From assembly GCF_000003605.2 (NCBI RefSeq), contig NW_003141807.1:565167-590586 (forward strand): a stretch of 25,420 nucleotides of DNA. The letters are read 5' to 3'. Below, piece after piece: positions 1 through 10,600 of the stretch. The notes below the pieces were generated by a model. It made no database searches and was not told the DNA's origin. It saw nothing but the letters and a program-made list of their open reading frames with translations. A program made the position numbers and the translations under genes. Each line of letters starts with the position of its first letter. Position 1 is the stretch's first letter. This stretch comes from Saccoglossus kowalevskii. Its lineage: Eukaryota; Hemichordata; Enteropneusta; Harrimaniidae.

Positions 1-645
1 AGCCCATCGTTGAAGCAACAACGTCCAGTTTTCGAACAGATGAAATAATTTCAGCGGTTTCTTTACAGAATAATTCTGAATGAAATATAGAAACATCACA
101 TTCAATATTCAGGTTCTAGAATTTTGTTTATTGCAAAACAATTCAACCAGATTGACCCCACAATTTCCTTGCTGGAGTGAGTTCAAAATTGTTCCATTCA
201 AACTGCACGTACATATACACAATGATTTCTCGAAATGCATACTAATTAGGTAACTTGTCACCAGTAAAAAAAACATTTTGAGCAATTTTGGGCAACAGTA
301 CTAGAGTGAAAAAACAATGTGCTTCTGCATTCTCCATGAATTTTGTAACTTTCTATGACCACGTATTCGTTAAAGGAAAAGCCTGTGGTTACTTTCAACA
401 GTTTGCTGGAGTCTGATCAAAAACGTGTCTCAAAAAACACTTTTAGAACAATTTTTCATTGATTTTTTTTCAGCTCGTAATAATAGAATCAGTCAATTTA
501 TAACTACCATGATGGCTATAGTAAATCATTTTAGCACAGTTTTACTGAAAATGAGACGATAAGCTCAGCCAATAATAATGCAACCCTCCCCCGAGTCAGC
601 GTGTGCCTGAAACAGCCATACTATTGCAGTTAAGTCAAAGCAGAT
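1..645. other. No feature recognised
   Basis: AT-rich sequence with short A and T runs. No plausible exon on either strand. Confidence 0.6.
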
Positions 646-768
646 ATCCAAGGCAGAATTTAATACAGTGACAAATCCTGTCAACAAACAAGCTGCTCTC
701 TGATTGGTCTGTTGATTTTAAGGTTGCGTAGCCAATCAGGCAGAATCTTGTAAAGTAGCCTTGGATAA
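646..768. repeat. Interrupted inverted repeat with CCAAT-box inner arms
   Basis: TATCCAAGGC (from about 647) is mirrored by GCCTTGGATA (to about 768). Further in, CTGATTGG (about 700-707) is mirrored by CCAATCAG (about 732-739). The middle arms do not pair well. It could be a decayed MITE or a symmetric NF-Y-type regulatory site. Confidence 0.5.
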
Positions 769-836
769 TCAACTATTGAATTCTACTGTTTATTTTTATT
801 TCAGTCCTGGAGCCAGCCAAGTAAATTTTCAACTTT

Positions 837-857
837 GATGGATGATGATGATGATGG
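837..857. repeat. (GAT)n microsatellite
   Basis: A short GATGGATGATGATG-type run of about seven triplets. No coding context was found. Confidence 0.9.
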
Positions 858-1265
858 AAATGCATCAAATTGAAAAAAAAAAAGAAAACGTTTCCCAAAG
901 ATTGATTCTTGTAATTTAAAAATATATCAACAGCTGTTGAGGGAAGACATTTATCGGTTGAGTCGTCAGCCATCTTGATTGTCACTTTAAATTTTGTGAT
1001 TAGCATGTTGGGTTGTGAATTTATGTGATCTTTGAAATCTACCAATGGATGACAAGTTTACATTTTGACTTTTAGAAGCGTAAGTTGTATCATGTTTTGC
1101 GATTGGTCAAGTCATTTGATATTATAATTACCCAAGCATGACTATATAAGGAGTTATTATCTTGGCTATTGTTAAATTGTGATTGATCTTTTACCCTGCC
1201 TCATCCTTCCTGAAGAACAAATGCTAGCATCTGGAGTTTTAACGAATAACATATAACCTTTTTAC

Positions 1266-1338
1266 TGATTGGACAATGTGCATTCACATATTCATTATTT
1301 GCTTTAACTGTCCAATGAGCAAGAAGCTTATATAAAAA
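1266..1338 (+). promoter_or_regulatory. CCAAT/TATA promoter-like stretch
   Basis: ATTGGACA (about 1267) and TGTCCAAT (about 1308) form a short inverted pair, followed about 15 bp later by TTATATAAAA (about 1328-1338). A similar arrangement, GATTGGTCAA near 1098 and CTATATAAGG near 1143, lies 170 bp upstream. No gene is recognised downstream, so this may be chance in AT-rich DNA. Confidence 0.25.
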
Positions 1339-1399
1339 CACATAGGTTGTTCATGAATAGAACATTTCTTTTTGTATTTAACAACAAGACTGCCTCACA

Positions 1400-2340
1400 T
1401 TATTGTTGTTTCTTTTCGTCTCGGTGAAAATATGGAAAAAAAAAAAATTAAAAAACGGTGAATTTGCTGTTGCCCACATTTTTTGTGTGGAAACTGAAAA
1501 AAAGTATTTTTCTACATTACAGTATGGTATATGTGCTTTTTTAGATGTTAACCCGTTGCACAACGTGGCAGTCTATGGTGGATTTCTGAAATCAGAAACA
1601 TAGTTAGAATATGATGTTTAACATGTTTATTTTGCACTCTTTGGTTTGCATGGCAACGAAATAATTGCACCTAGTTTATAAAAACTGGTGATTTATTCAC
1701 TTTATTTTAAACTGTGGTGGGATATGATGGCATAAGTATCGTATAGGTTTACAAGATGAAGTGATCTGTTAGTTGAGTTGATTGCATGTGTTAAGTAAAT
1801 GTACTTCATTAAATAGTACCATGACTCGCTTTATGCAGCTTGTATAAAACTAGCCGTTTAACACTATTGCTTCTTGTTACACTGTTCCTAAGCGACGATG
1901 TTTTGACCTTTGTTTTGAAAGAATAGTATTATACACAATATGAAACAAAATATTTTTGCAGTTTTCTAGTCTTTCAGTCTTTAACTGTTCATTTCAAGTC
2001 CATTAAATTTCAAGCAGTTTTTGAATTATTCACAGCCTAAGAAGTCTCATGAAGTACTTTCAAAATGCACAATTCTTATGTATCTTCATGTCAGTTGTTG
2101 ATTTCAAAAAAATGAATGTGCATGCTACTTTAAAAAAAACATGGTGTTTTATAGGCGGGATAATAGCTGTAATCAGTTCAAACTATGTATGGTTCACTTT
2201 CACATTCGGGTGTGGTTGTGAAAGAAGGATCAAAATAATTATAGGAAATCCTTATTTACATTAATTAAGGTTTCAGTCTCTAAATGTCTGATTCATTTTA
2301 CTAAGTTATCGGTCAGTTAATTTGATTTTCTTATTGAGTT
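1400..2340. other. No feature recognised
   Basis: Short low-complexity open frames only (poly-Lys/Phe type). No splice-bounded exon found. Confidence 0.6.
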
Positions 2341-2349
2341 AATCACCTT

Positions 2350-2500
2350 GCCACCCCATCATCAATTCATACCTCTGCGACTCCACCCCCACCCCCTCCT
2401 CAATTCATACTACTGTTATTCCAACCTACCCCTCCTCAATTCAAACCTCTGCCTCTTCAACCCCCACCCCCTCCTCAATGCATACCCCTGCTACTCCAGA
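2350..2500. repeat. C-rich minisatellite, about four units of 36-39 bp
   Basis: Units start with CAATTCATAC or variants at 2363, 2401, 2437 and 2476, and each ends in a C-run such as CCCCCACCCCCTCCT. The units are diverged. The plus strand is pyrimidine-rich (C with T). No coding use is seen. Confidence 0.85.
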
Positions 2501-2969
2501 AGCATTTGACTAGAAGACTGTTGGGTATCATATTCATAAGTAACTGAAAATAAACAAAAATAATAATTTAAAGTGTATTCTACTTATTGTAAAAATGTGT
2601 TAAATTTAATATAGGAAGTAGAAATCCACTTGGTTCTACAATTAAAAAAAATTAAAAAAAAAAATTGCGAGTTCAGTTGAATCTGGTCTCGTATTTCTCC
2701 AGAACGATTTAAAAAATGTATCTTATTCTTGTATGAAAACCTCAAATTTTGAACAAAAAAATGTTCAGATGTAAAAGTTCTGATTTTTTAATCGTATAAG
2801 TTCATGTGTTTTAATTTTATCCTGTTATCTGATAATTGCTGTCATTGGCCAACTGTAACATTCTCTGAATTCTTCTTATGAAGTGTAATCTTTGAGCTGG
2901 TAAACAAAAATAAACTTGTCAAATTGAGGATTGTATTGTTTTATGCATTGTTCGATTCACAAGGTTATT

Positions 2970-3057
2970 CAATTAAACTGAGGTCACAGGGTATTCGTGA
3001 CGGCCGTAGGTGGCTGACCACAGCCGTCACCACGTATCCGTGACCTCAGTTTAGTTG
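2970..3057. ncRNA. Possible hairpin: 35-nt arms, 18-nt loop
   Basis: The arms 2970-3004 and 3023-3057 are equal in length. They pair over the outer 18 positions (one T:G wobble, core TAAACTGAGGTCAC), then have an internal loop of about 8 nt on each side, then pair again over 8 bp (GTGACGGC). The size and shape are pre-miRNA-like. It could equally be a small palindromic element or a paired AGGTCA nuclear-receptor-type site. The pairing is seen; expression is unknown. Confidence 0.45.
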
Positions 3058-3813
3058 ATTGTTTTGATTAGATGATAACTCGCATCAATTTCAAATTTTA
3101 ACCAATAGATCATGCCGTCTTTTATCACGTCGTAGCTTAAAGGATGCCACGCATGTGAAAGATGTATGGGTCTCGTATAAACAAAGATGGCTACTTTGAC
3201 TGTTGCGCAGATCAACGAGTACAAACTGGGATGTTACCAAGCTTTAATTATGTATTTTAGGTGATTGGAAGGAATCGAAGGGGTCATCAGCGGTAATTAG
3301 CGCCAGTCGCACCCAGGTCAAACCTCGTACTGGTGATTTCCATTAGTAGAGCGCATTGGATTGTGGGAAAATCAATCAACACAAATGTCGCGCAGCGCGG
3401 CGACTGCAGCCCTTTAACTGAGTAAAACGTGCTCATGCGACTTTGCATTTGATATCCCATGCAAGTGTCACAAAGATTGGCTTTTTGTCATGCACTTGCA
3501 AAGATGCGTTTTATCCTGTTCGTGAAAAATGTGGTAATAAGAGGTTTGCTCCTGCTAGACATTAATTTTCCCATTGATGGTAAATCTAGCTTTTTATTGA
3601 GAGTTTATGCAACGGAACTTTTATCCACTTACTGGAACAACCCGAAATGGCCGCTAGTGGAGTGAGTGGTGTTCCTGGAACTTCACACGTGGTGGGTTGC
3701 TGTGGTATATCATTTTGTATGAAGATTATTTACAATATTTCACACTTTAACTTACAGATGATAGAGGGCGCTGTGTCAACTGCAGTAGAAATAGATGACT
3801 TTCCCAGAAGTCA

Positions 3814-5027
3814 AAGATACGGCTTTTCGCATGCGTGCACATGCCGTTTTGGGGTGTAACGTAAACTTGCACGGATGATATTGTGCTTCTGGGTGTACCA
3901 ATGGATGCCAAAAGTCAGACCTGGTACCCATTCAAGAAAACCTCTAAACACGTACTTATTTTTGTGAAATTATACCCAAGAGATACCCAATATATATACT
4001 AAAACTATTTCCAAGTTGGAGATTCCTTTTTTACACTTTATATATTTTAAAATATTCGATCCTAAACAAGGTACACATGTATATGCATCAAATAACTAAA
4101 CACCTCGTTTTTTTGGTTTTTTTTACCTTGAGCTTCAGAGGAACCATCACCCCCCCCCCCCGATACAAATTCTGATTATCAAAAAGTTCTTGTTAATCTT
4201 AATAACTAAATGATCTCTGCAATCACATTCATAGCTTCCACATACCTGAACCATGCCATGAAGATGTTCCAGTCAATGCGCGGTGGTCGTCACGTGTTCG
4301 AATTTCATGTAAATAAACAATGTATTTTACACGCATTGTATACTAGTACGTCGCTATCGAACAAGACGCGGCACGACGACTGCCACCCTTTAATTTAAAG
4401 TAAGAGAAATTTACCACGACTTGATTACTTGTTAAATGAAGTTATTTATGTACATTGAAAATTGACCATACTTTACAAAGAAAGATGTAGGCGTGCTTGT
4501 CCAATCATTAAAGAAGATTGCTGATGATAGCATTCGAGCTCGCTCAAATGTTCCTGGTCAAGAGAAACACGGGTGGTACTGAATAAGGGCACTCAACCAT
4601 TGCTATTGTCAGCAGTGTCTATTTGACAGATCTACCTCAACTGTGGCGATTCTGAAACCGCCATTTCTGTTTGACTATGATATTGATACAGAGGGGACAC
4701 CTTTGGATACTGGACGTGTGGTCTAAATCTAATAACCGCCGCCTCTGTCTGGTTAATGACTTGGAATCACAGTTCCCGTTGCATTTTTTCCTTCAAGCGC
4801 CCTCTAGTGACGAGCTTAAGAATATACATGCATATGTGAAGTGAAAATAGTTTTTTCTATAGACGACTTTCCCTAAAGTAGCGAGACGAGGGTGCAAAAA
4901 TACTTTTGGCTGGAAAAACAAACTTGTCGATAGATAGAAGGAATTTTATTTTTGTGACGTAGATTGGTACACCCAGAAGCACAATATTACGCGTGCAAGT
5001 TTACGCGCATGCGAAACGCCGTATCTT
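3814..5027. repeat. Long inverted repeat enclosing about 1.06 kb (possible transposon remnant)
   Basis: The left arm 3814-3902 and right arm 4963-5027 are reverse complements over blocks AAGATACGGC, TTTCGCATGCG, CGTAAACTTGCACG and ATATTGTGCTTCTGGGTG. The left arm has about 24 extra bases (near 3836-3859). Arms of this length around a kilobase suggest a non-autonomous DNA transposon or an inverted duplication. No transposase is recognised inside, and no target-site duplication was found by eye. Confidence 0.7.
4282..4380 (+). repeat. Direct repeat, copy 1
   Basis: Shares the core TTTCATGTAAA, AAACAATG, ATTTTACACGC and TCGAACA(A/G)GACGCGGC with a copy at 5408-5516, at roughly 80% identity. It lies inside the inverted repeat above and contains CACGTG at 4291. 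Confidence 0.75.
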
Positions 5028-5407
5028 CAACGTCCGGACAAGTACGAGTAGTCTATGCGAAACAAAACAACAAATCGCGTGTCATCTGGGCAATTTTGAT
5101 AAGTGTGAAATCGAAAATAAAAACAAAAATCAGTTCGGCAACCATTATGGGCGTTATAAATTAGGAACGAGGCAAGGCATGTGTTGCTTTTTGGTTAGCA
5201 TGTTACTTTAGTTAGTGAATTCGTTGATTTAAAGGGTGGGTAGACGAGACTTATAGCGACATATACAACGCGGGCGTGTTTTTAACATGACATTTGAGCA
5301 CGTGCCATGGGACGACCATCCCCCGATAATCCCGACAGTTATTTGGAGGGACAGACACAATTACATTGGAGGACTGGATGGTTAGGGCACCATTCCTTTT
5401 TCAGGGC

Positions 5408-5516
5408 GGCGGTCGTCGCGAGGCGTGTTCAAATTTCATGTAAAGAAACAATGCATTTTACACGCGTTGTGCAAGTCGCTACGAGTCCCATGTCGAACAG
5501 GACGCGGCGCGAGGAC
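5408..5516 (+). repeat. Direct repeat, copy 2
   Basis: Partner of 4282-4380 in the same orientation, outside the inverted repeat. A 117-codon open frame crosses it (5307-5660) but matches no family I know and is probably fortuitous. Confidence 0.75.
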
Positions 5517-6460
5517 GATGTGGCTATACTATCACGATATATTAGCCTGAAATCCGGCCACTCGGTGTACACTAAAGGATATTTCAAGCTTTTGTCGACG
5601 GCATTTCGCCAAGATTTCGTTAAATCATATACTAGTATTGAGGCAAATCCACTAAAATGACATGTGGTTACTAACTAGTAGACAACGCGTTTCAACAATA
5701 TTAAGTTTATCTGTCAGTTTGGTGGCTATTTCTTTGGTTTAAACACTTAAACTGCTTTGTAGAATTATTGCATGTCAACGCTAAATACAATACGAAGACT
5801 AATTTTACTTTTATTTATGTTATTGTCTTTGGTGGGAATCGAACACTATTTGTGCGTCAGACACAAATCTCGTGGTTCTCGATGAGATCTCTGCGGCCAT
5901 TCGCGTACAAGATCAATTTGTCGACTGCATTACATCTAGTCAAACTCTCGCATCGTGATTGGTGGACGGTCAGATAGCGATGGCCCTGCTCTTGTTAGGC
6001 AGTTTTCATTCGATGAACTAGGGACGCTTTTAATGTCACAGCATTTAATGTCTCGACAAACTCCACTGAGAGTTTCGCATTTGTTTCAAATACATGACAT
6101 AACCTTTTCCACCCCTAAACGGTTAATTGTCTCCAGTTATAATCAAGAACACCTATGTTTTTAAATTATGAAATAAACATACATTATAATATGAGGTAGT
6201 GTTTATTAAACATTAATATGTTTAGTAAATCGTGTAAATATGACTCAGCTGGACATAAAAGAAAATTACGGTACCTGAAATGGAGAAGTCAAAAAGCATA
6301 TTTTACAAATGATAATATACTATTACGTGTATACACTTATCACCAGCAGATTTGACTGGGAAATAGTTTAATCTAAACTACTATACCCTGGGAGGGCTAT
6401 TTCCATTAGAAAAGGTACGCGAGGATGTTCTGCCATGCGAGCGAGTTTTCCCCACCATGG
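5517..6460. other. No gene recognised
   Basis: A few 60-70-codon open frames (for example 5955-6164, with VRQFSFDELGTLL) look mildly protein-like but have no domain, no partner exons and no consensus splice context. Treated as chance or decayed sequence. Confidence 0.5.
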
Positions 6461-6461
6461 G

Positions 6462-6467
6462 TTTATT
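6462..6467 (-). terminator. Possible poly(A) signal for the bZIP gene
   Basis: TTTATT on the plus strand reads AATAAA on the gene strand, about 860 nt after the stop codon. It is the first canonical signal I noticed downstream of 7326. In AT-rich DNA such hexamers arise by chance, so this is weak. Confidence 0.2.
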
Positions 6468-6470
6468 CAA

Positions 6471-6576
6471 TCCCATGATGCACTATGCAGAAATAAATAT
6501 GACGTATTGATCACCATTATCGCAGAAGGATGCTGGATATACATTACGATATTTTACTGGACAATGCATCATGGGA
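6471..6576. repeat. 12-bp perfect inverted repeat TCCCATGATGCA / TGCATCATGGGA
   Basis: Arms at 6471-6482 and 6565-6576 with an 82-bp spacer. Flanking bases are partly symmetric (CACTATGCAG against CTGGACAA). Function unknown; it may be a short element end or paired binding sites. Confidence 0.7.
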
Positions 6577-7325
6577 GGAAGAACGTCGGAAAGGCTGCAA
6601 CTATGTTGGTAGTTATTTCGCTAACTATACCTAAATAAAAGTGCTAGTGGTATTTGAGAAGTAAAAATAAAGAAAGTGCTAAAAATTGACGAAAATCATT
6701 CAGCGGGAGAGCGGAACAATACATTTTTTTCCAATCGATGAAAGGATTCTAAAGAATACGTTTCTTTTTCATAAAACGGACATTCCTCCTTTCGTCCCTA
6801 TGACATTTCTCGAACCACCGCGAGCAACCTAATCTGTACTTCATTCAAAAGAATAACATGGGTTTGCGTAATTTTCCCTTTCACTGACTCCCTCAACTTA
6901 ACATAAAGATAAGGTGAAAAAATCTGCATTTAGAAGTAAATTGAAAATAACTCACTCAAAAAAATAATAAAACAACATAATTCCAATCGAAACTTGTCCG
7001 GCAGTAAGCTCTACTAGTTAATCAATTACAATGTGTTAGTGGTGTGTGTTACTAATTATCTATTCACACAGAACAGATCTGATCTAATATAATGAATCAT
7101 ATGCACGCACGTACGTACGCGGTCATTACCCTATTGTAAAAAAGGATACGACAACAAAAAAATACTCCCGAGCAAAGATTGTCATTAGCTCAGAGTGCAA
7201 CAAAAAAAACTAAAGTAAACCAACAACAAAGTATATTTCCATTCCTTGCTAGAACATAAATATATATCTTTCTTTCTTTACAAGTTTTGTTTTAAAATTG
7301 TTTTATAGATTTGTAGCAAGTAAGT
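6577..7325. other. Non-coding; probably part of the bZIP 3' UTR and its downstream flank
   Basis: AT-rich, with no exon. On the minus strand this directly follows the bZIP stop codon. Confidence 0.5.
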
Positions 7326-7602
7326 TTATGATGAGTTGCTCTTTTGTGCAAGCAGCTGTCTCAGGGAGTAAGCTTCTTCCTTCAGCGTTTCTAACTGCGA
7401 TCGCAGGTGGGCGTTCTCTCTCTCCAGGTAGAAGCTCTATGGCTAATCTGTTCTTCGCGATACTTCCTGGCGTCACGTGACCGCTTGGCAGCCATGTTGT
7501 TTTTCTTGCGTCGTTCGAAGTATCTATGATCCTTCATGTCGTCTGTGACTGCTTTTTTAGTACTGCGCCGTTTTGAGTGGTTCATCCTAACATGGGACAT
7601 AA
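7326..7602 (-). CDS. bZIP gene, last coding exon: basic region and leucine zipper, with a one-base break
   Basis: The acceptor TTTATTTGCAG precedes 7602; the joined codon is GTT, then MSHVRMNHSKRR. The basic region (residues about 207-235) has KDHRYFERRKK then NNMAAKRSRDAR. The invariant Asn218 and Arg226 fit N-x7-R. Ile236 is the first zipper position; Leu243, 250, 257 and 264 would follow at exact sevens, but only if one base is added near 7430-7431. As written the frame ends after RAS with 12 unrelated residues (TWRERTPTCDRS) at TAG 7393-7391. In the other frame YLERENAHL... runs to TAA at 7328-7326. The exon is 277 nt where 278 is needed. An assembly indel is the simplest reading; a real frameshift allele would make a zipper-less protein. 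Confidence 0.93.
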
Positions 7603-10600
7603 CTGCAAATAAAAATTATGTTAATTTCATAATTTATGTTACGAAATCTAAAATGATGTGATCCCAAAAGATCGTTATTCATTCCCTATTTAAAATTATT
7701 TTGGGAAAATGTAAAGTGACTCGAATTAATACGTGTGTAAATTTTGTCATCTCGAGATTGCGCCGTGAAATTATGCATCGTGTAGTTTCGTAGTTGTCCT
7801 GTCTCTTGGAGTTTGTGATTACCAGTTCCCTGCCTCCATGATTACATTGTGTGAATGGGACTACAGGGGCTTGTCAACTAAAGTCGAATCCCCGAGAACT
7901 TGGGGGGTTTCGCCATCAGTCGAAAAGCCCGTGTGAAATGGAACCACCATTTCCAGGCTTTCGTTCTGGTCTCCGAACAAACAAACAAACAAACAAACCA
8001 AACAAAAACTCTCCCGCGGCCGTCAACGCATATTGGAAATGTAGATTTAGGGGGAATGGTGGGAAAACCATGCTTTTCAAATGGGCGTCATTATTCTCTT
8101 GACGACTGTTTGGCTCTTTATATTCAAATCAGCAAATAAAAATAGAATTTTATTATCACATACCGTCAAATGGATCATCTCCTTCACCTGGCAGAAAGAA
8201 AAAAATAATCACTTGTTTAGTTATTAAAATAAAACAAATGGTTGAAATAAAGCTAGTCTCAGATTTTTTTATTTGTCTGATTTAATTCTCGTTTAAAATC
8301 GGTAGAAGGTTATTGCCCGCGTTGATAATAGAGAATCTGGCCTGGTGCCAATTCAACAAATTCAACTACTTAGTTGAAGGACGAATACATTGGATAAGGA
8401 AGAATAATGCGTTTATATCAAGCCAAATCTCTTACCGTCGAATGATTCATTGTCCATTGGCGATATTGGTCCCGGTGCATGTGTATGCGTGTGTAAATGG
8501 ACTTGTGGAGCGGTCATCATTAAATGGGGTGGGTGGGGCAAATGCGAGGGTAACTCCATTTGTTTTGTCTGGGATAACATTCTGATCAATCCGCTATCCC
8601 TGGCATTGGGATCGTCTATATTATGGTCTTTTTCATCAGCCGATACTGGAAAATATTAAAATAAAAATGTAATGAGGTATGTTGTTACAGGTCAATAAAC
8701 AATTATACTACTGATTCTAACAGAGGGCGCATTCGTAGATAGTCACATATCGAACATTACAGATGCTAACGGTATATTTCAACGTAGATTACAATAACTG
8801 CAGAAAACCTTTAAAATATAATGACTGGGTGACGTAATGTTACATCGACCAAGCATTATCTAAAAAATAGTTTAATCTTTATCTGCTAGCAACAAGTGAC
8901 AATTTGGAAGGCAAAATAATCCGCAATATGAAAATCGGTTATATAATATGTTGATTTCACACATGTTTCGTCCAAGAATAGTATAATTACTGAAAAGATG
9001 ATGGTTCCAGTGTATTGTTAATTTATCGAATTGAAACTAACAATACGTACAAATGTTTAATTTATACAGTGCACCATGTGCAACATTGAAACAACGTAGG
9101 GTATTAACGAGAAGTAGTCCAAATATTCGCATTTCGTAAACATCCGCATACTAGATAGTATTCCTAATTAAATTTAAAGATGTTTAGGCCGACAGTGTAA
9201 TTGAAATGTCGGGGATAGTTCCAATTATGCCCAATTAGGCTGTGAACGCAGAGATAAGCTCCGACAACTAAATGAGTGATAAGTGTCTGGGGAATAAGTC
9301 CTCGAGTGAGGTTGTTGTTAAATTGAACAACAATACGTTGATTACTTTTTGTCAAAAGTGACATTGTCATCAAAATAGGAACCTGACATTGTGTAATATG
9401 ACTATTTTTTCAGTTAATGATCATGTATTTTATTTACAGATGCATTAATCACAGACACGAATATACCCAAGGCAATTACACGCATATTCACAATAAAATA
9501 TCAACCATTTTAACCAGTCTACGCAGACAGGGCTACATAAAGGACATCATTTTGAAAATGACCTTGAATAATACAAAATAATAAGTACCGGGTGGTGTTG
9601 GTGGCAACGTGCCGGATGTCGATACGTCGGTACCACCTCTGTGGTACATCATCATTGACGATTGACCAACCATATTGGCAGGCAGTGGCGGCTGAAGGTT
9701 TCCTGTAGACGATGAGGTTGGTGGGTAGACAAATGATGGGTTGCCTTCTCCAGAAACTAAATAGAACGCTCGGTTTGTGTTCTGGGCTGCTATAGGGTAT
9801 CGACCATCTTGAAACAAACAAAGAAAGAAAGAGAATACACATTAATAAATATCAGTATGAAGGAATATATAAGAGAATATTTTATTTACTGTACACGTTC
9901 TACTGCAACGAACACAGTATGATATTTGGAGATGGGGAACTGTTCAATTAAATTGCAAACTTCTTTAAATGGTTCCAGTTCGGCACCGGTGTGATGACGC
10001 ATGTCATTGTCGAATATTTCAGTATAATGCAGATTTGTAACATTGTACGGAAATTGACCAGAGTAAGCAAGGTTTTTTTTTTTGCCAAACATAAATGAAA
10101 AGTAAAAAAAAAACACAACACTATTTTACGTATTACATTTGTATTTAAAATAAACGTGCATGCTGTTTATTTTTGCTATTTCTTATATTCAACTCATCAA
10201 AAGTCAGTGAAAATAATAAAAAAACGATTTGAATTATTTTACAATATTTGACTTGTCACAAACGACCGGGACAACCCAGCAATATCTCACAACATAAAAT
10301 ACCAATTGCAATACTATGCTATAATTCATCGAATATGTCGTTACTTTTTAGTTGACGTGAGCTCCGGGGTTTTGAATGCGTAGATTGGTCAAATAATTTC
10401 TTATCTAAGTGACACTCACGATATTCTATTTTATACTAATCTTTGGGGAAATATTTAACTGGTATAAACTCCAGCATCTCCGGCATCCGCCGATTATTAT
10501 TGTCGATAGGAAATAAAGTCATCCAGACAACAAGGAGAGTCATGTAATTATGAGATAAACCGGTAATGCCACGATTGTCATAGTTAACCAAACTCTTGTT

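Noticed and set aside
3647-3700. Plus-strand first exon starting MAASGVSGVPGTSHV
   Set aside because: A good start context and nearby GT sites, but no downstream exon in a matching phase could be supported.
3870-3925. THAP-like CASGCTNGC reading at the left inverted-repeat arm
   Set aside because: Too short, the frame stops soon after, and no other THAP residues (Pro, Trp, AVPTIF) are present.
5307-5660. 117-codon plus-strand open frame
   Set aside because: No recognisable domain, overlaps a repeated segment, and part of the homologous copy at 4282-4380 is not read as a long frame.
5825-5905. Possible minus-strand tRNA (GTGTTCGATTCCCACC and a TTTGTG/CACAAA stem)
   Set aside because: The T-arm does not pair, there is no A box and no acceptor stem. 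At most a decayed B-box-like string.
9886-10116. Minus-strand open frame with a protein-like stretch (AELEPFKEVCNLIEQFPISK)
   Set aside because: It lies in intron 1, has a stop at its end, and no acceptor AG with a fitting frame precedes the protein-like part. Treated as chance.
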